DNA of 64,000 bases from Sphingosinicella ginsenosidimutans (GTDB lineage: Bacteria; Pseudomonadota; Alphaproteobacteria; Sphingomonadales; Sphingomonadaceae), in the NCBI RefSeq assembly GCF_007995055.1, contig NZ_VOQQ01000001.1:1719001-1783000 (forward strand), in the 5' to 3' direction. The position numbers and the translations under genes were made by a program. Below the pieces are notes generated by a model that was not told the origin of the DNA, ran no database searches, and was given only the letters and a program-made list of their open reading frames with translations. Below are positions 45,369-54,597 of this stretch, piece after piece. Numbering within the stretch: position 1 is the first letter of the stretch; each line of letters starts with the position of its first letter.

Positions 45369-46045
45369 GCCTTCTGCCCCGGGGCCCGCGCCGGTCTGCA
45401 GCGGCGGTGGCGCGCGCGCTCGCCGCCTCGACGAGCGGGCTTGCGATGCTCGAATTCGCCTTTGCCCTGCCGGTGCTGCTGACGCTGAGCCTGGTGGGCA
45501 TCGAGGTGTCGCATTTCGCGATGGCGAACCTTCGCGTGAGCAACATCGCGGTGATGACCGCCGACAATGCCGCGCGCGTCCGCGACACGATCGACGAGAC
45601 CGACGTGGTCGAGCTGATGACCGGCGCGAAGATGACCGGCGGCGAGATCGATTTCGGTCGGCATGGCCGGATCATCCTGTCCAGCATCGAGGCGAACACG
45701 GCCGGCGCCGGCGGCGCGAGCACCGGCCAGTGGATCCGCTGGCAGCGCTGCGACGGGGCGAAACATGCCAGCTCGGTCTGGGGCACCGAAGGCAAGGGCC
45801 AGAACGACGCGACGCTGCCCCATGTCGGCTCGCCCAACACGATCGACGCCGCGCCGGGCACCGCGGTGATGCTGGTCGAGGTCTTCTACGATTATCAGCC
45901 GCTGATCCCGAACAGCATCCTGTCCGGCCGCACGATCCATTACGAGAGTGCGTTCAACGTCCGCCAGCGCACCAATCAGGCGATCGCCAACGCCTCCAGC
46001 CTCAGCAACGCCCAGAAGCGCCTGTGCAGTAACTACGACGCGTAG
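45344..46045 (+). CDS. Second TadE-family protein
   Basis: 233 aa. N-terminal leader of about 30 residues, then SGLAMLEFAFALPVLLTLSLVG (type IV-like helix with the conserved Glu), and a domain of about 180 residues with Asn/Ser-rich parts and two cysteines (ending RLCSNYDA). Start ATG at 45344 overlaps the first tadE; 45356 is possible. It closes a tadG-tadE-tadE operon; no other tad genes lie nearby. Confidence 0.85.
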   Translation: MADRMHSLSLLPRGPRRSAAAVARALAASTSGLAMLEFAFALPVLLTLSLVGIEVSHFAMANLRVSNIAVMTADNAARVRDTIDETDVVELMTGAKMTGGEIDFGRHGRIILSSIEANTAGAGGASTGQWIRWQRCDGAKHASSVWGTEGKGQNDATLPHVGSPNTIDAAPGTAVMLVEVFYDYQPLIPNSILSGRTIHYESAFNVRQRTNQAIANASSLSNAQKRLCSNYDA

Positions 46046-46104
46046 CGCGCGGCTCCTCGCCGAGGGGGCTGGCGCCGGGACGGCCGACAGGCTAAGCGTA
46101 TTGT

Positions 46105-46422
46105 ATGAACACTACACCTCTGACGGTCGACCTGCCGCATTCGCTTGGCGCCGCGGAGGCGAAGCGGCGGATCGCCGCCGGTTCCGACAGCCTCGTCGCC
46201 CACCTTCCCGCCGGCGCGCAGGTCCGCTCCGCCTGGACCGGCGAGCGGCTGGCGATGCAGGTGCTGGCGATGGGGCAGGAGGTCAATGCCGGGATCGAGG
46301 TGCATGAGGCCTTCGTGCGGGTCGAGATGCTGCTGCCGCCCGCGCTCGGCTTCCTGCGGCCGCTGATCGAGGCGGGCGTCCGGCGCGGCGGCACGGCGAT
46401 GCTTGAGGACAAGCGCGGCTGA
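46105..46422 (+). CDS. Polyhydroxyalkanoate-system family protein
   Basis: 105 aa, beta-rich. MNTTPLTVDLPHSLGAAEAKRRI and the GTAMLEDKR ending correspond to the small PHA_gran_rgn family annotated as polyhydroxyalkanoic acid system protein. Its actual role is uncertain. Stands alone between tadE and the reductase gene. Confidence 0.8.
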   Translation: MNTTPLTVDLPHSLGAAEAKRRIAAGSDSLVAHLPAGAQVRSAWTGERLAMQVLAMGQEVNAGIEVHEAFVRVEMLLPPALGFLRPLIEAGVRRGGTAMLEDKRG

Positions 46423-46484
46423 CGCCTCTTGCCTCGCGGGGCGCGGGCGCTAGCATCTTTCCAAAAGCGGCCTGGGAGAGGCGG

Positions 46485-47786
46485 ATGCGGCATGTCGCGG
46501 TGATCGGGTCGGGTCCGGCCGGCTATTACAGCGCGGAGGCGCTCCAGAAGCAGTTCGGCGACGATGTGCGGATCGACATGATCGATCGCATGCCCGTGCC
46601 CTACGGCCTCATCCGCTTCGGCGTCGCGCCCGATCACCAGTCGATCAAGGCGGTATCGAAGCGCTACGAGAAGGTCGCGCTCAGCGACAATGTCCGCTTC
46701 GTCGGCAATGTCCTCGTCGGGCGCGACGTTTCGATCGCCGAGCTGCTCGGCCTCTACGATGCCGTCATCCTGGCGACCGGGGCGCCGCACGATCGCAAGC
46801 TCGACATTCCCGGCGCGGATCTGCCCGGCGTGATCGGATCGGCCGCCTTTGTCGGTTGGTATAACGGCCATCCGGAATTCGCCGATCTCGATCCGCCGCT
46901 CGACGTCGCGTCGGCGGCGGTGATCGGTAACGGCAATGTCGCGCTCGATGTCGCGCGCATCCTTTCGAAGACGCGGGACGAATTCGCCGGATCGGATATT
47001 GTCGGCCATGCGCTGGACGCGCTGGAGGCCTCGTCGATCCGCACCGTCCATGTGCTCGGCCGGCGCGGGCCGCATCAGATCGCGATGACGCCGAAGGAGC
47101 TTGGCGAGCTCGGCCATCTCGCCGATGCCGTTCCCGAGGTCGATCCGGACGATTTCCCGCCCGCGATGGACGATTCGCTGCTCGAGCCGGGGCTCCGCAA
47201 GTCGGTGAGCCACCTGCGCGAGTTTGCGGGGCTGCCGGGCGGCAAGCGCAAGCGCATCCTCTTCGATTTCTTCGCCAAGCCGCTCGCCATCGAGGGCGAG
47301 GGCAAGGTCGAGCGGCTGATCGTCGAAAAGACGATGCTCGACGAGCGCAAGGCGGCGGTCGGCACCGGCGAGACCTATGCGATCCCGTGCGGGATGATCG
47401 TCACCTGCATCGGCTACCAGACTCCGCCGATCGAAGGCGTGCCCTACGAAACGGATCAGGGCCGCTTCGCCAATGCCGACGGGGTGATCGGCGGCGGGCT
47501 CTACTGCGTCGGCTGGGCGCGGCGCGGCCCGACCGGAACGATCGGCACCAACCGGCCGGACGGCTATGAGGTCGCGGAGAAGATCGCCGCCGAGCTCCGC
47601 ACCGGCGCCAGCGGCAAGGCCGGGCGCGCCGGGCTGGATCGGCTGCTCGAGGAACGCGGTGTCGACATGGTCACGTTCCGCGACTGGCAGCGGATCGAGG
47701 CCGCCGAAGCCGCGCGCGCCCGCGACGGCAGCCCGCGCGAGAAGTTCGTCGCCATCGCCGAAATGCTCGGAGCGCGCGGCAAATGA
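46485..47786 (+). CDS. Ferredoxin/adrenodoxin-NADP+ reductase (FprA type)
   Basis: 433 aa. Two Rossmann motifs: VIGSGPAGYYSAEAL (FAD) at the N-terminus and VIGNGNVALDVARIL (NADP) near residues 145-160; the FGVAPDHQSIK block, VLGRRGP and a terminal GWARRGPTGTIGTNR are typical of adrenodoxin reductase-like enzymes. It shuttles electrons from NADPH to ferredoxin, usually feeding P450s or Fe-S assembly. ATG with GGGAGAGG upstream. Confidence 0.93.
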   Translation: MRHVAVIGSGPAGYYSAEALQKQFGDDVRIDMIDRMPVPYGLIRFGVAPDHQSIKAVSKRYEKVALSDNVRFVGNVLVGRDVSIAELLGLYDAVILATGAPHDRKLDIPGADLPGVIGSAAFVGWYNGHPEFADLDPPLDVASAAVIGNGNVALDVARILSKTRDEFAGSDIVGHALDALEASSIRTVHVLGRRGPHQIAMTPKELGELGHLADAVPEVDPDDFPPAMDDSLLEPGLRKSVSHLREFAGLPGGKRKRILFDFFAKPLAIEGEGKVERLIVEKTMLDERKAAVGTGETYAIPCGMIVTCIGYQTPPIEGVPYETDQGRFANADGVIGGGLYCVGWARRGPTGTIGTNRPDGYEVAEKIAAELRTGASGKAGRAGLDRLLEERGVDMVTFRDWQRIEAAEAARARDGSPREKFVAIAEMLGARGK

Positions 47787-47855
47787 GTGCGCCGGCGCTG
47801 TTGCCAAGCGTGGCCGCGCCCCTGTAGCCTCCGGCGGTCCGAACGAGGGGGAAAT

Positions 47856-48986
47856 ATGACCGGGCACGTCTTCGTCAGCCACGGATCGGACGACAGCCAG
47901 GAAGCGAACGCGCTTGCCGCGCTGATCGAATCGAAGGGCGTCGTCGCCTGGATCGCGCCGCGCGACGTGCGCCCCGGCCAGGATTATTCGGAGCAGCTCC
48001 AGGCCGCGATCGAAAGCTGCGCCGCCTTCGTCGTCCTGGTGTCGGACAAGGCGAACAAATCGCCCTTCGTCCGCGCCGAGACCGAAATGGCCTTTTCCAC
48101 CTCCAAGCCGATCTATCCGGTGCGGATGAGCGACGTGCAGCCGGCCGCGGGCCTCGCCTTCTTCCTCAAGCTGAAGCACTGGACGGACGCCTTCGGCCCG
48201 GAGCGCGAGGCCAATATCGCCCGGCTGATGCGCGAGCTGGAGGCGTTCGCGGGCACCCGGTTCGATCCCGCCCCGCCGCCCGCGTCGCCGGTCCCTCCGC
48301 CGCCTCCACCGCCGCCTCCAGCGCCCGCGCAGCCGCCCGCCGCGCCGCTCGGCCCCGGGGCGATCGTCCCGCCGACGCGTCAGCCGCTGCCTGCCGATAC
48401 CAGCCTGATCGAGGCCGCGATCGGCGCCAACCAGTCTTATTATCTGGAACATTGGCGGCGGATGGAGGCGCGGAACAAATCCTATGACTGGAACTGGCCG
48501 GCCTGCCTGTTCAACGTCTTCTGGTTCGCCTTCCGCAAGATGTGGTGGCCCGCCGTCGCGCTGGGCATCCTCTGGCTCGTTGCCAGCGTGATGATGGCGG
48601 ATCCCGCGAACAAGGCGATGCTGAAGCTTGGACTGGTCGTGCTGATCGCGCCGTCCTTCGTCACCGGCGCCTTCGCCAACCGCTGGTATCGCACCCATGT
48701 CGAGCGCCTCGTCGCAGCGACGGCGGGCATGGAGCGCGATCGCGCCCGGGCCCAGCTCGCCGCCAGTGGCGGGATTTCGCCCCTCGGCCTGATCGTCTCG
48801 ATCGTCGCGGTTCTGTTCCTCTCCCTGCTGGCGACCTTGCCCTTCGCGGTCGAACGGGCGGTCCGTGAGCAACAGCAGCTGTTGCAGGATCAGGCCAACC
48901 CGACGGTGCCGGCGGGCGACGATGGCGCCGCCGGCGGGAAGCCGCCCCCCGATCCCGCCGAAGAGGAAACGCAGCCCGCTTATTGA
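47856..48986 (+). CDS. TIR-domain protein fused to a membrane domain (TIR-DUF2628-like)
   Basis: 376 aa. Residues 1-130 are a TIR domain of the TIR_2 type: HVFVSHGSDDSQEANALAAL, VVAWIAPRDVRPGQDY, and SPFVRAETEMAF, where Glu75 sits at the NADase catalytic position. A proline-rich linker follows (about 145-175). Residues 195-340 contain an YDWNWPACLFNVFWFAFRKM segment as in DUF2628, three hydrophobic helices (about 228-246, 253-272, 310-332) and a disordered acidic tail. GAGGGGGAAAT precedes the ATG. Candidate NAD-degrading defence effector, or a signalling protein; neither is shown. Confidence 0.8.
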   Translation: MTGHVFVSHGSDDSQEANALAALIESKGVVAWIAPRDVRPGQDYSEQLQAAIESCAAFVVLVSDKANKSPFVRAETEMAFSTSKPIYPVRMSDVQPAAGLAFFLKLKHWTDAFGPEREANIARLMRELEAFAGTRFDPAPPPASPVPPPPPPPPPAPAQPPAAPLGPGAIVPPTRQPLPADTSLIEAAIGANQSYYLEHWRRMEARNKSYDWNWPACLFNVFWFAFRKMWWPAVALGILWLVASVMMADPANKAMLKLGLVVLIAPSFVTGAFANRWYRTHVERLVAATAGMERDRARAQLAASGGISPLGLIVSIVAVLFLSLLATLPFAVERAVREQQQLLQDQANPTVPAGDDGAAGGKPPPDPAEEETQPAY

Positions 48987-49072
48987 GCGGCTTGATCATC
49001 CGCGAACCGCTCCCTATAGACGCCCGGCCCCGCCGGCCCCTGGACGTTCGATCAGGGACCGCGCGTTTCGGT

Positions 49073-49149
49073 CGGGGAGTAGCTCAGCCTGGTAGAGCAC
49101 TGTCTTCGGGAGGCAGGGGCCGGAGGTTCGAATCCTCTCTCCCCGACCA
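49073..49149 (+). tRNA. tRNA-Pro (anticodon CGG)
   Basis: 77 nt with encoded CCA. The acceptor stem CGGGGAG pairs with CTCCCCG; D arm AGCTCAGCCTGGTAGAGC; anticodon stem CTGTC/GGCAG with loop TTCGGGA (anticodon CGG at 49107-49109, reads CCG); T arm GGAGGTTCGAATCCTC. No att-like duplication of its 3' end is visible within the window. Confidence 0.97.
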
Positions 49150-49199
49150 GTTTCGCCTGAAAGGGCGCCGGCGTTCTTTTCGTCAAAGGTCGGCGCGGC

Positions 49200-50702
49200 T
49201 CACCGACAGGTCTTGCATTGGGCGACAAGCAGGTTCTTGCGGATCTTGCCTGCCGACGTGCGCGGGAAATCGTCGACGAATTCGAATCGCGCGGGGACCT
49301 TGTAGGCGGCGAGGCGGGCGCGGCAGTAGGCGGCGAGTGCGGTGGCGTCCGCCTGCGCGCCGCTGGCAAGCTGCACGAAGGCGTGGCCGGCCTCGCCCCA
49401 TTGCGGGTCGCTTTCGCCGATCACCGCCACGTCGGCCACCGCCGGATGCGCGGCGAGCACATTCTCGACCTCGGCCGGGTAGACGTTGGCGCCGCCGGAA
49501 ATGAACATCTCCTTGCGCCGGCCGACGACGTGATAGAAGCCGTCGGCGTCGCGCCGGGCGAGATCGCCCGACCGCAGCCATCCGTCGCTGGTGAAGGCGG
49601 CGCGGGTCGCCTCGGGATTGCGCCAATAGCCGGGGGTCACGCCAGGCCCGCCGAACAGCAGCTCGCCGACCGCTCCGTCGGAAACGTCCCGTCCCGCCTC
49701 GTCGACGATCCGCGCGCTGCACAGAAGCTGGGGCTTGCCGACCGATCCGATCCGGTCCCAGGCGTCGGCCGGGTCCATGAGAAAGGCGGTCGGCCCGGTC
49801 TCGGTCATCCCCATGCCGTTGCACAGCCGGATGCCGAGATCGCGGCAGGCGAGGGCGATCGCGTCGGGAAGCGGCGCGCCGCCGCATCCCCAGTGGCGGA
49901 CATGATCGAGCGGCAGCGTCGCGAATCCGGGATGAGCGAGCAGGGCCCGATAGACGGTCGGCACCGCGAAGAAGGTGTCGATCCGCCGCGCCGCGAGCAG
50001 CGCGACCAGCGCGTCCGTGTCGAAGCCGGGAAGCACGATCACGCGTCCGCCCGAGATCAGGGTCGGCAAGGCGTGGAGATTGATTCCGGCGGTGTGGAAA
50101 TGGGGCAGGAAGGAGACGGTGCTGTCCGCCGCGCCGATCCCCGCGGCCGAGGTGATGTTGACGTAATTGGCGAGCGCCATCCGGTAGGTGCAGATCACGC
50201 CCTTGGGCCGGCCGGTCGTGCCGGACGTGTAGATCAGATACCAGGTGTCGGGCGCGGGCCAGTGGGGCCGCGCGGCGCGGCGGGGCGCGGCGGCGAGGGC
50301 GGCTTCATAATCCTCGTCGAGCGACAGGATCGCCGGGGCATCGGCGAGCGCGCGGGCCGTCGCCAGGTCCTCGCCGCCGACGATCAGCAACGTTGGGGCG
50401 CAATCGGCGATCAGCAGATCGAGCTCGGCGGCAGGCATCCGCCAGCTCAGCGGCACCAGGATCGCGCCGATGCGGGCACAGGCGAAAAGCAGCTCGAAAA
50501 GCTCGATCCGGTTGCGGCACAGGATCGCGACCCTGTCTCCCTCGCCGATCCCGCGCGCCGCGAGCATCGCCGCCGCGGCGCCGGCGCGCGCATCGAGCGC
50601 GGCATAGGTCAGCGACCGGCCGGTCACGCCGTCTTCGAGCGCGATCGCCGCCGGCTTCAGCGCCGCCCGCTTGGCGAGCAGATCGGGAATTTCCGCGATC
50701 AT
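49200..50702 (-). CDS. Acyl-CoA synthetase (AMP-forming, AMP-dependent ligase)
   Basis: 500 aa. ANL-superfamily motifs: YTSGTTGRPKGVI (P-loop), GMGMTETGP, GWLRSGDLARRDADG and the C-terminal catalytic lysine region RTSAGKIRKN. It activates a carboxylic acid to the CoA thioester. The substrate is unknown, but the neighbouring transport and hydrolase genes suggest a catabolic role. The start ATG at 50702 overlaps the end of the tetR gene by 4 nt, so the two are co-transcribed. Confidence 0.92.
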   Translation of the reverse strand: MIAEIPDLLAKRAALKPAAIALEDGVTGRSLTYAALDARAGAAAAMLAARGIGEGDRVAILCRNRIELFELLFACARIGAILVPLSWRMPAAELDLLIADCAPTLLIVGGEDLATARALADAPAILSLDEDYEAALAAAPRRAARPHWPAPDTWYLIYTSGTTGRPKGVICTYRMALANYVNITSAAGIGAADSTVSFLPHFHTAGINLHALPTLISGGRVIVLPGFDTDALVALLAARRIDTFFAVPTVYRALLAHPGFATLPLDHVRHWGCGGAPLPDAIALACRDLGIRLCNGMGMTETGPTAFLMDPADAWDRIGSVGKPQLLCSARIVDEAGRDVSDGAVGELLFGGPGVTPGYWRNPEATRAAFTSDGWLRSGDLARRDADGFYHVVGRRKEMFISGGANVYPAEVENVLAAHPAVADVAVIGESDPQWGEAGHAFVQLASGAQADATALAAYCRARLAAYKVPARFEFVDDFPRTSAGKIRKNLLVAQCKTCR

Positions 50703-51316
50703 CGCGCGCGAAGGCCCTCGGACACGAGGTCGATCGCCCGGTCCGCGACCTCGGCCGGGCTCATATCCTCGTCCCAGATCCCATAGCGCATCCCCAGGAA
50801 CACGCTCATCCCGATCAGCGCCCAGGCGCGCAGCTCGTCCGGGCCTTCCGAAATCTCGCCGCGCGCGCGCGCCGCGGCAAGGTTGCGCGCATAGCCGGCG
50901 GCGAAGGTCCGGTAATGCTCGCGATAGACGTCCTCGGCGACGAACTGCGCCTCCTCGATGATCCGGTAGAGCTCGGGATGCTGGCGCGTGAAGGCGATGA
51001 AGGCGGCAAGCCCGATCCGTTCGGCGGCGATGCGGTCGCCGGCGCCGCGAACCGCCTCGGCGACATGCTGGCGCACCGCATGGCTCATGTCGCGCACGAG
51101 CGCCCGGAACAGCTCCTCCTTGCTCTCGAAATAAGTGTAGAAGGTGCCGAGCGCGACGCCGGCACGGCCGGTGATCCCCGTGATCGCCGCTTCGTGGAAG
51201 CCGCGTGCGCCGAATTCCTGCGCCGCCGCCTCGAGCAGCTTTCGCACCGTCCGCCGGCCGCGCTCGGTGCGGGGCGCCTTGTCGGCCGAAACGGCGGCCT
51301 GGCCCATGTCGTTCAT
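50699..51316 (-). CDS. TetR-family transcriptional regulator
   Basis: 205 aa. N-terminal HTH (LEAAAQEFGARGFHEAAITGITGRAG, about 28-53, split here) with the typical LGTFYTYFESKEELF recognition segment, and a C-terminal ligand-binding domain. It leads the acyl-CoA synthetase gene and is divergent from the hydrolase-receptor-transporter set, so it probably represses both directions in response to a substrate or CoA ester. Confidence 0.9.
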   Translation of the reverse strand: MNDMGQAAVSADKAPRTERGRRTVRKLLEAAAQEFGARGFHEAAITGITGRAGVALGTFYTYFESKEELFRALVRDMSHAVRQHVAEAVRGAGDRIAAERIGLAAFIAFTRQHPELYRIIEEAQFVAEDVYREHYRTFAAGYARNLAAARARGEISEGPDELRAWALIGMSVFLGMRYGIWDEDMSPAEVADRAIDLVSEGLRAR

Positions 51317-51334
51317 CGCCCTCTCCCGGCCGTG

Positions 51335-51349
51335 AACCTGAACCAGGTT
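51335..51349. promoter_or_regulatory. Palindrome in the tetR/hydrolase intergenic region (candidate TetR operator)
   Basis: AACCTG-AAC-CAGGTT, a perfect 6-bp inverted repeat around 3 nt, 19 nt upstream of the tetR start on the minus strand. TetR-family regulators usually bind such repeats near their own promoter. A TTGACT hexamer lies at 51382-51387 on the plus strand. Confidence 0.5.
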
Positions 51350-51463
51350 TCAATTTTTCGCAAGCGCGCCCAATATGAATATTGACTCAAGTTTCATTTA
51401 GAGTCATGGCCGGCGCCGCCGAAAGAGTCCCGGACAGGGGCCGACGCGGATTCGGGAGGGGTT

Positions 51464-52297
51464 TTGGCAGGGTTCACCGCTTCAGACGGGGCGCATATCG
51501 CCTATCGCGACGTCGGGCAGGGCACGCCGATCGTGCTGCTGCACGGCCTGATGGCGCATGGCGGCTTCTTCGAAAAGCAGGCGCCGCTCGCCGATCGCTT
51601 CCGCCTGATCTCGATCGACCTGCGCGGCCACGGAGGCTCGCGCATGGCGGGAGGCCGGCCGACCGTCGAGCGGATCGCCGCCGATGTCGCCGAGCTCGCC
51701 GAGGCGCTCGATCTCGAAAGCGCGGTCGGGGTCGGCTGGTCGCTCGGCGCCACCGTTCTGTGGCACGTGCTCGACGGCCCGGCCGGCGCGCGCTTCGCCG
51801 GCGCGGTCGTGATCGACATGACCGCGCGCGTGCTGAACGACGCGGAATGGGATCTCGGCCTTTCGATCGAGGCGTGCGAAGCGCGCAGCGCCGCGATCCG
51901 CGATGATTTCGACAGCTTCGCTCGCGCTGCCGGCGAGGCGATCTTCGCGCAGCCCGTGACGGCGGAGCATCGGGCGCTTGCCGATTGGGCTGCGGGCGAG
52001 TTCGCCGCCAACGATGCGGCGGCGATCGGCGCGGTGTGGGAAAGCCTGGTGCGCCAGGACGTGCGCGCGCTTCTGGCCGGGATCCGCCACCCGACGCTCA
52101 TCGTCCACGGCGCGAAGAGCCAGCTCTACGGCGCCGACACCGCCGACCATCTCGTCGCCGCGCTCCCGCAGGCGCACGCCGTCCGCTTCGAGGGATCGGG
52201 CCATGCGCCCCATCTCGAGGAACCCGATCTGTTCAACCGCACGCTCGAGGACTTTGCGGGGCGCCTGACGCGCGCCGCCTCGTCCCGGAATCCATGA
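51464..52297 (+). CDS. Alpha/beta-fold hydrolase
   Basis: 277 aa. Oxyanion region HGLMAHGG, nucleophile elbow GWSLG (Ser about residue 93), and a C-terminal catalytic His in GSGHAPHLEEP. TTG start at 51464 has a good GGGAGGGG site 6 nt upstream; no ATG in frame fits. An ester, thioester or C-C bond hydrolase. Divergent from tetR and followed by the TonB receptor gene after 11 nt. Confidence 0.85.
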   Translation: MAGFTASDGAHIAYRDVGQGTPIVLLHGLMAHGGFFEKQAPLADRFRLISIDLRGHGGSRMAGGRPTVERIAADVAELAEALDLESAVGVGWSLGATVLWHVLDGPAGARFAGAVVIDMTARVLNDAEWDLGLSIEACEARSAAIRDDFDSFARAAGEAIFAQPVTAEHRALADWAAGEFAANDAAAIGAVWESLVRQDVRALLAGIRHPTLIVHGAKSQLYGADTADHLVAALPQAHAVRFEGSGHAPHLEEPDLFNRTLEDFAGRLTRAASSRNP

Positions 52298-52308
52298 GGA
52301 GAAATGCC

Positions 52309-54585
52309 ATGAAGACCCGTCACGCCTGGCTTTACGGCACCGCGCTCGCCGCCGTCGCCGCCGCCACCCCCGCCGTCGCGCAGGATCAGCCGGCGCCGGT
52401 CACCGATGCCGCCGCGCCCGATCAGGACAGCGGCGCGCAGGACATCATCGTCACCGCCCGGCGCACCTCGGAAAATCTCCAGCGCGTCCCCGGCTCGGTG
52501 TCGGCGTTCAACGCGCAGGCGCTCGATCGAATCCAGGCGACCGACACGACCGGGCTCCAGGGCGCGGTGCCGAACCTCAACATCGTCCAGGGCCGCGGCT
52601 CGTCCGATGCGACCAACATCTACATCCGCGGCATCGGCCAGCCCGATGCGCTGCAGACCTTCGATCCGGCGGTCGGCTTCTACGTCGACGGCGTCTATTA
52701 CAGCCGCATCCGCGGCACGCAGCTCGATCTGCTCGATCTCGAGCGGGTCGAGGTGCTGCGCGGCCCACAAGGGACGCTCTACGGCAAGAACACGATCGGC
52801 GGCGCGATCAGCGTCGTCACCCAGCGGCCGGGCAATGAATGGCATGGCAGCCTGACCGCCACGGTCGGCAATTATGGCGAGTTCGATCTGCGCGGCTCGG
52901 TCTCCGGCCCGATCAGCGACACGGTCTCGATCGGCCTTGCCGCGCTGCACGCCGAGCACGGCAATTATGTCGACGACCAGGTGCTCGACCGCGGCTACAA
53001 CAACAAGAATACCGAGGCCTATCGCGCGCGCCTCGCCTTCACGCCGTCCAGCCGCTTCCGGCTCGACATCATCGGCGATTACACGCGCGACGACGCGCAC
53101 CTCAATGTCGGGCAGCCGCTCAATCCGCTCACCGACCTCTTCGGGCTGCCGCTGCTCACGCTGCCGACCAATCCGCAGGATTACGACTTCACCGGCCGCA
53201 CGACCCCGACGCTGCCCAATTCCACGAAGCTCCGGCACTGGGGCCTGTCGGCAAACATGGTCTACGATCTGACCGATGCGCTGACCTTGCGTTCGATCAC
53301 CGCCTATCGCGAGCTCAAGACCGACGACTATATCGACATCGACGCGACCCAGCTCGAGGTCGGCGACGTCTTCGTGGGCGTTGACCAGAACCAGTTCAGC
53401 CAGGAATTCCAGCTCAACTACAACAGCGGCCCGCTCCAGGCCGTCGCCGGCCTCTATTATCTGCGCGAGCATATCGTCTCGCACCAGGAGGCGTTCGCGG
53501 ACGATCTGATCGGTCCGCTGCTCGGCAACGCGACCTTCCTGCGCACGATCGACGATAATCTCGTCACCGACAGCTACGCGGCCTACATCAATGCGAGCTA
53601 CGAGATCGTGCCGTCGCTGCGGCTGTCGCTCGGCGCGCGCTACACGCACGAGAACAAGGATTATTTCCGCACCACCTCGACCTTCTCGTCGAGCCCGCTA
53701 TTGACCAGCGTCGCGCCCTTCGTCTTCGCGCCGGAGGACAATTGGGACAATTTCTCGCCGATGGCGTCGATCGATTACCAGATCGGCCGCAATGCGATGA
53801 TCTACGCCCGCGTCGCGCGCGGCTTCAAGTCCGGCGGCTTCAACGGTCGCGGCAACAGCCTCCCCGAGGCGACCGAATATGATCCGGAGACGGTGACCTC
53901 CTACGAAGCCGGCATCCGCTCCACCATCGCCGGGCAGCTTCGCCTGAACCTGACCGGCTTCTACAATGATTACAAGAACTTCCAGGCACGTGTCGCCGGC
54001 ACCGACACCGATTCCAACGGGCTTCCGCTGCCGACGCTGGGCGTCATCAACGCCGGTGTGCTGCACATCAGCGGCGTCGAGCTGGAGGCGTCCTGGACGC
54101 CGGTCCGCGGCCTGCTGATCGACAGCCAGATCGGCTATCTCGATGCGAATTACAAAGTGTTCGCCGACGATCGCTTCCCGAACGGCAGCCGCGCCTTCCA
54201 GACGCCGGCCTTCGCGCCGCACTGGACGATGCGCTTCGGCGGCCAGTACGAGGCCGATCTCGGCGGCAGCGGGCACCTCATCTTCGGCGGCCAGGCGCGC
54301 TACCGCTCGACCCAGGCGCTGGCGATCGACAACACGCTGATCGTCGGCGGGGTCGGCACGACGACGCGGATAGACGGGCTGTTCCAGGGCGGTTACTGGT
54401 TGTTCGACGCGCGCGTCGAATGGCAGAGCCCGAGCCGACGGTTCAGCCTCGGCCTCTATGGCCAGAATCTCAGCGATGAGGTGTACAAGACCGATGGCCA
54501 GGAATTCTCGTCGGTCGGCAACATTCGCACCGCTTATTACGGCGCGCCGCGCACCTGGTTCGTCCGGGGCACGATCCGCTTCTAG
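52309..54585 (+). CDS. TonB-dependent outer-membrane receptor
   Basis: 758 aa. Signal peptide (AVAAATPAVAQ), TonB-box-like QDIIVTARRTSENLQRVP, plug domain (VPNLNIVQGRGSS, VYYSRIRGTQ, LERVEVLRGPQGTLYGKNT) and a 22-strand barrel ending in aromatic residues (WFVRGTIRF). Imports a large or scarce substrate using TonB energy. The ATG at 52309 has AGGAGA 8 nt upstream; earlier ATGs exist at 52294 and 52304. Its position with an MFS transporter and hydrolase suggests uptake of an organic nutrient rather than iron. Confidence 0.94.
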   Translation: MKTRHAWLYGTALAAVAAATPAVAQDQPAPVTDAAAPDQDSGAQDIIVTARRTSENLQRVPGSVSAFNAQALDRIQATDTTGLQGAVPNLNIVQGRGSSDATNIYIRGIGQPDALQTFDPAVGFYVDGVYYSRIRGTQLDLLDLERVEVLRGPQGTLYGKNTIGGAISVVTQRPGNEWHGSLTATVGNYGEFDLRGSVSGPISDTVSIGLAALHAEHGNYVDDQVLDRGYNNKNTEAYRARLAFTPSSRFRLDIIGDYTRDDAHLNVGQPLNPLTDLFGLPLLTLPTNPQDYDFTGRTTPTLPNSTKLRHWGLSANMVYDLTDALTLRSITAYRELKTDDYIDIDATQLEVGDVFVGVDQNQFSQEFQLNYNSGPLQAVAGLYYLREHIVSHQEAFADDLIGPLLGNATFLRTIDDNLVTDSYAAYINASYEIVPSLRLSLGARYTHENKDYFRTTSTFSSSPLLTSVAPFVFAPEDNWDNFSPMASIDYQIGRNAMIYARVARGFKSGGFNGRGNSLPEATEYDPETVTSYEAGIRSTIAGQLRLNLTGFYNDYKNFQARVAGTDTDSNGLPLPTLGVINAGVLHISGVELEASWTPVRGLLIDSQIGYLDANYKVFADDRFPNGSRAFQTPAFAPHWTMRFGGQYEADLGGSGHLIFGGQARYRSTQALAIDNTLIVGGVGTTTRIDGLFQGGYWLFDARVEWQSPSRRFSLGLYGQNLSDEVYKTDGQEFSSVGNIRTAYYGAPRTWFVRGTIRF

Positions 54586-54597
54586 GGCGGCCGCCGC

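Noticed and set aside
49073..49149. tRNA-Pro as an integration site for the neighbouring TIR gene
   Set aside because: No integrase, no duplicated tRNA 3' end and no composition change near it.
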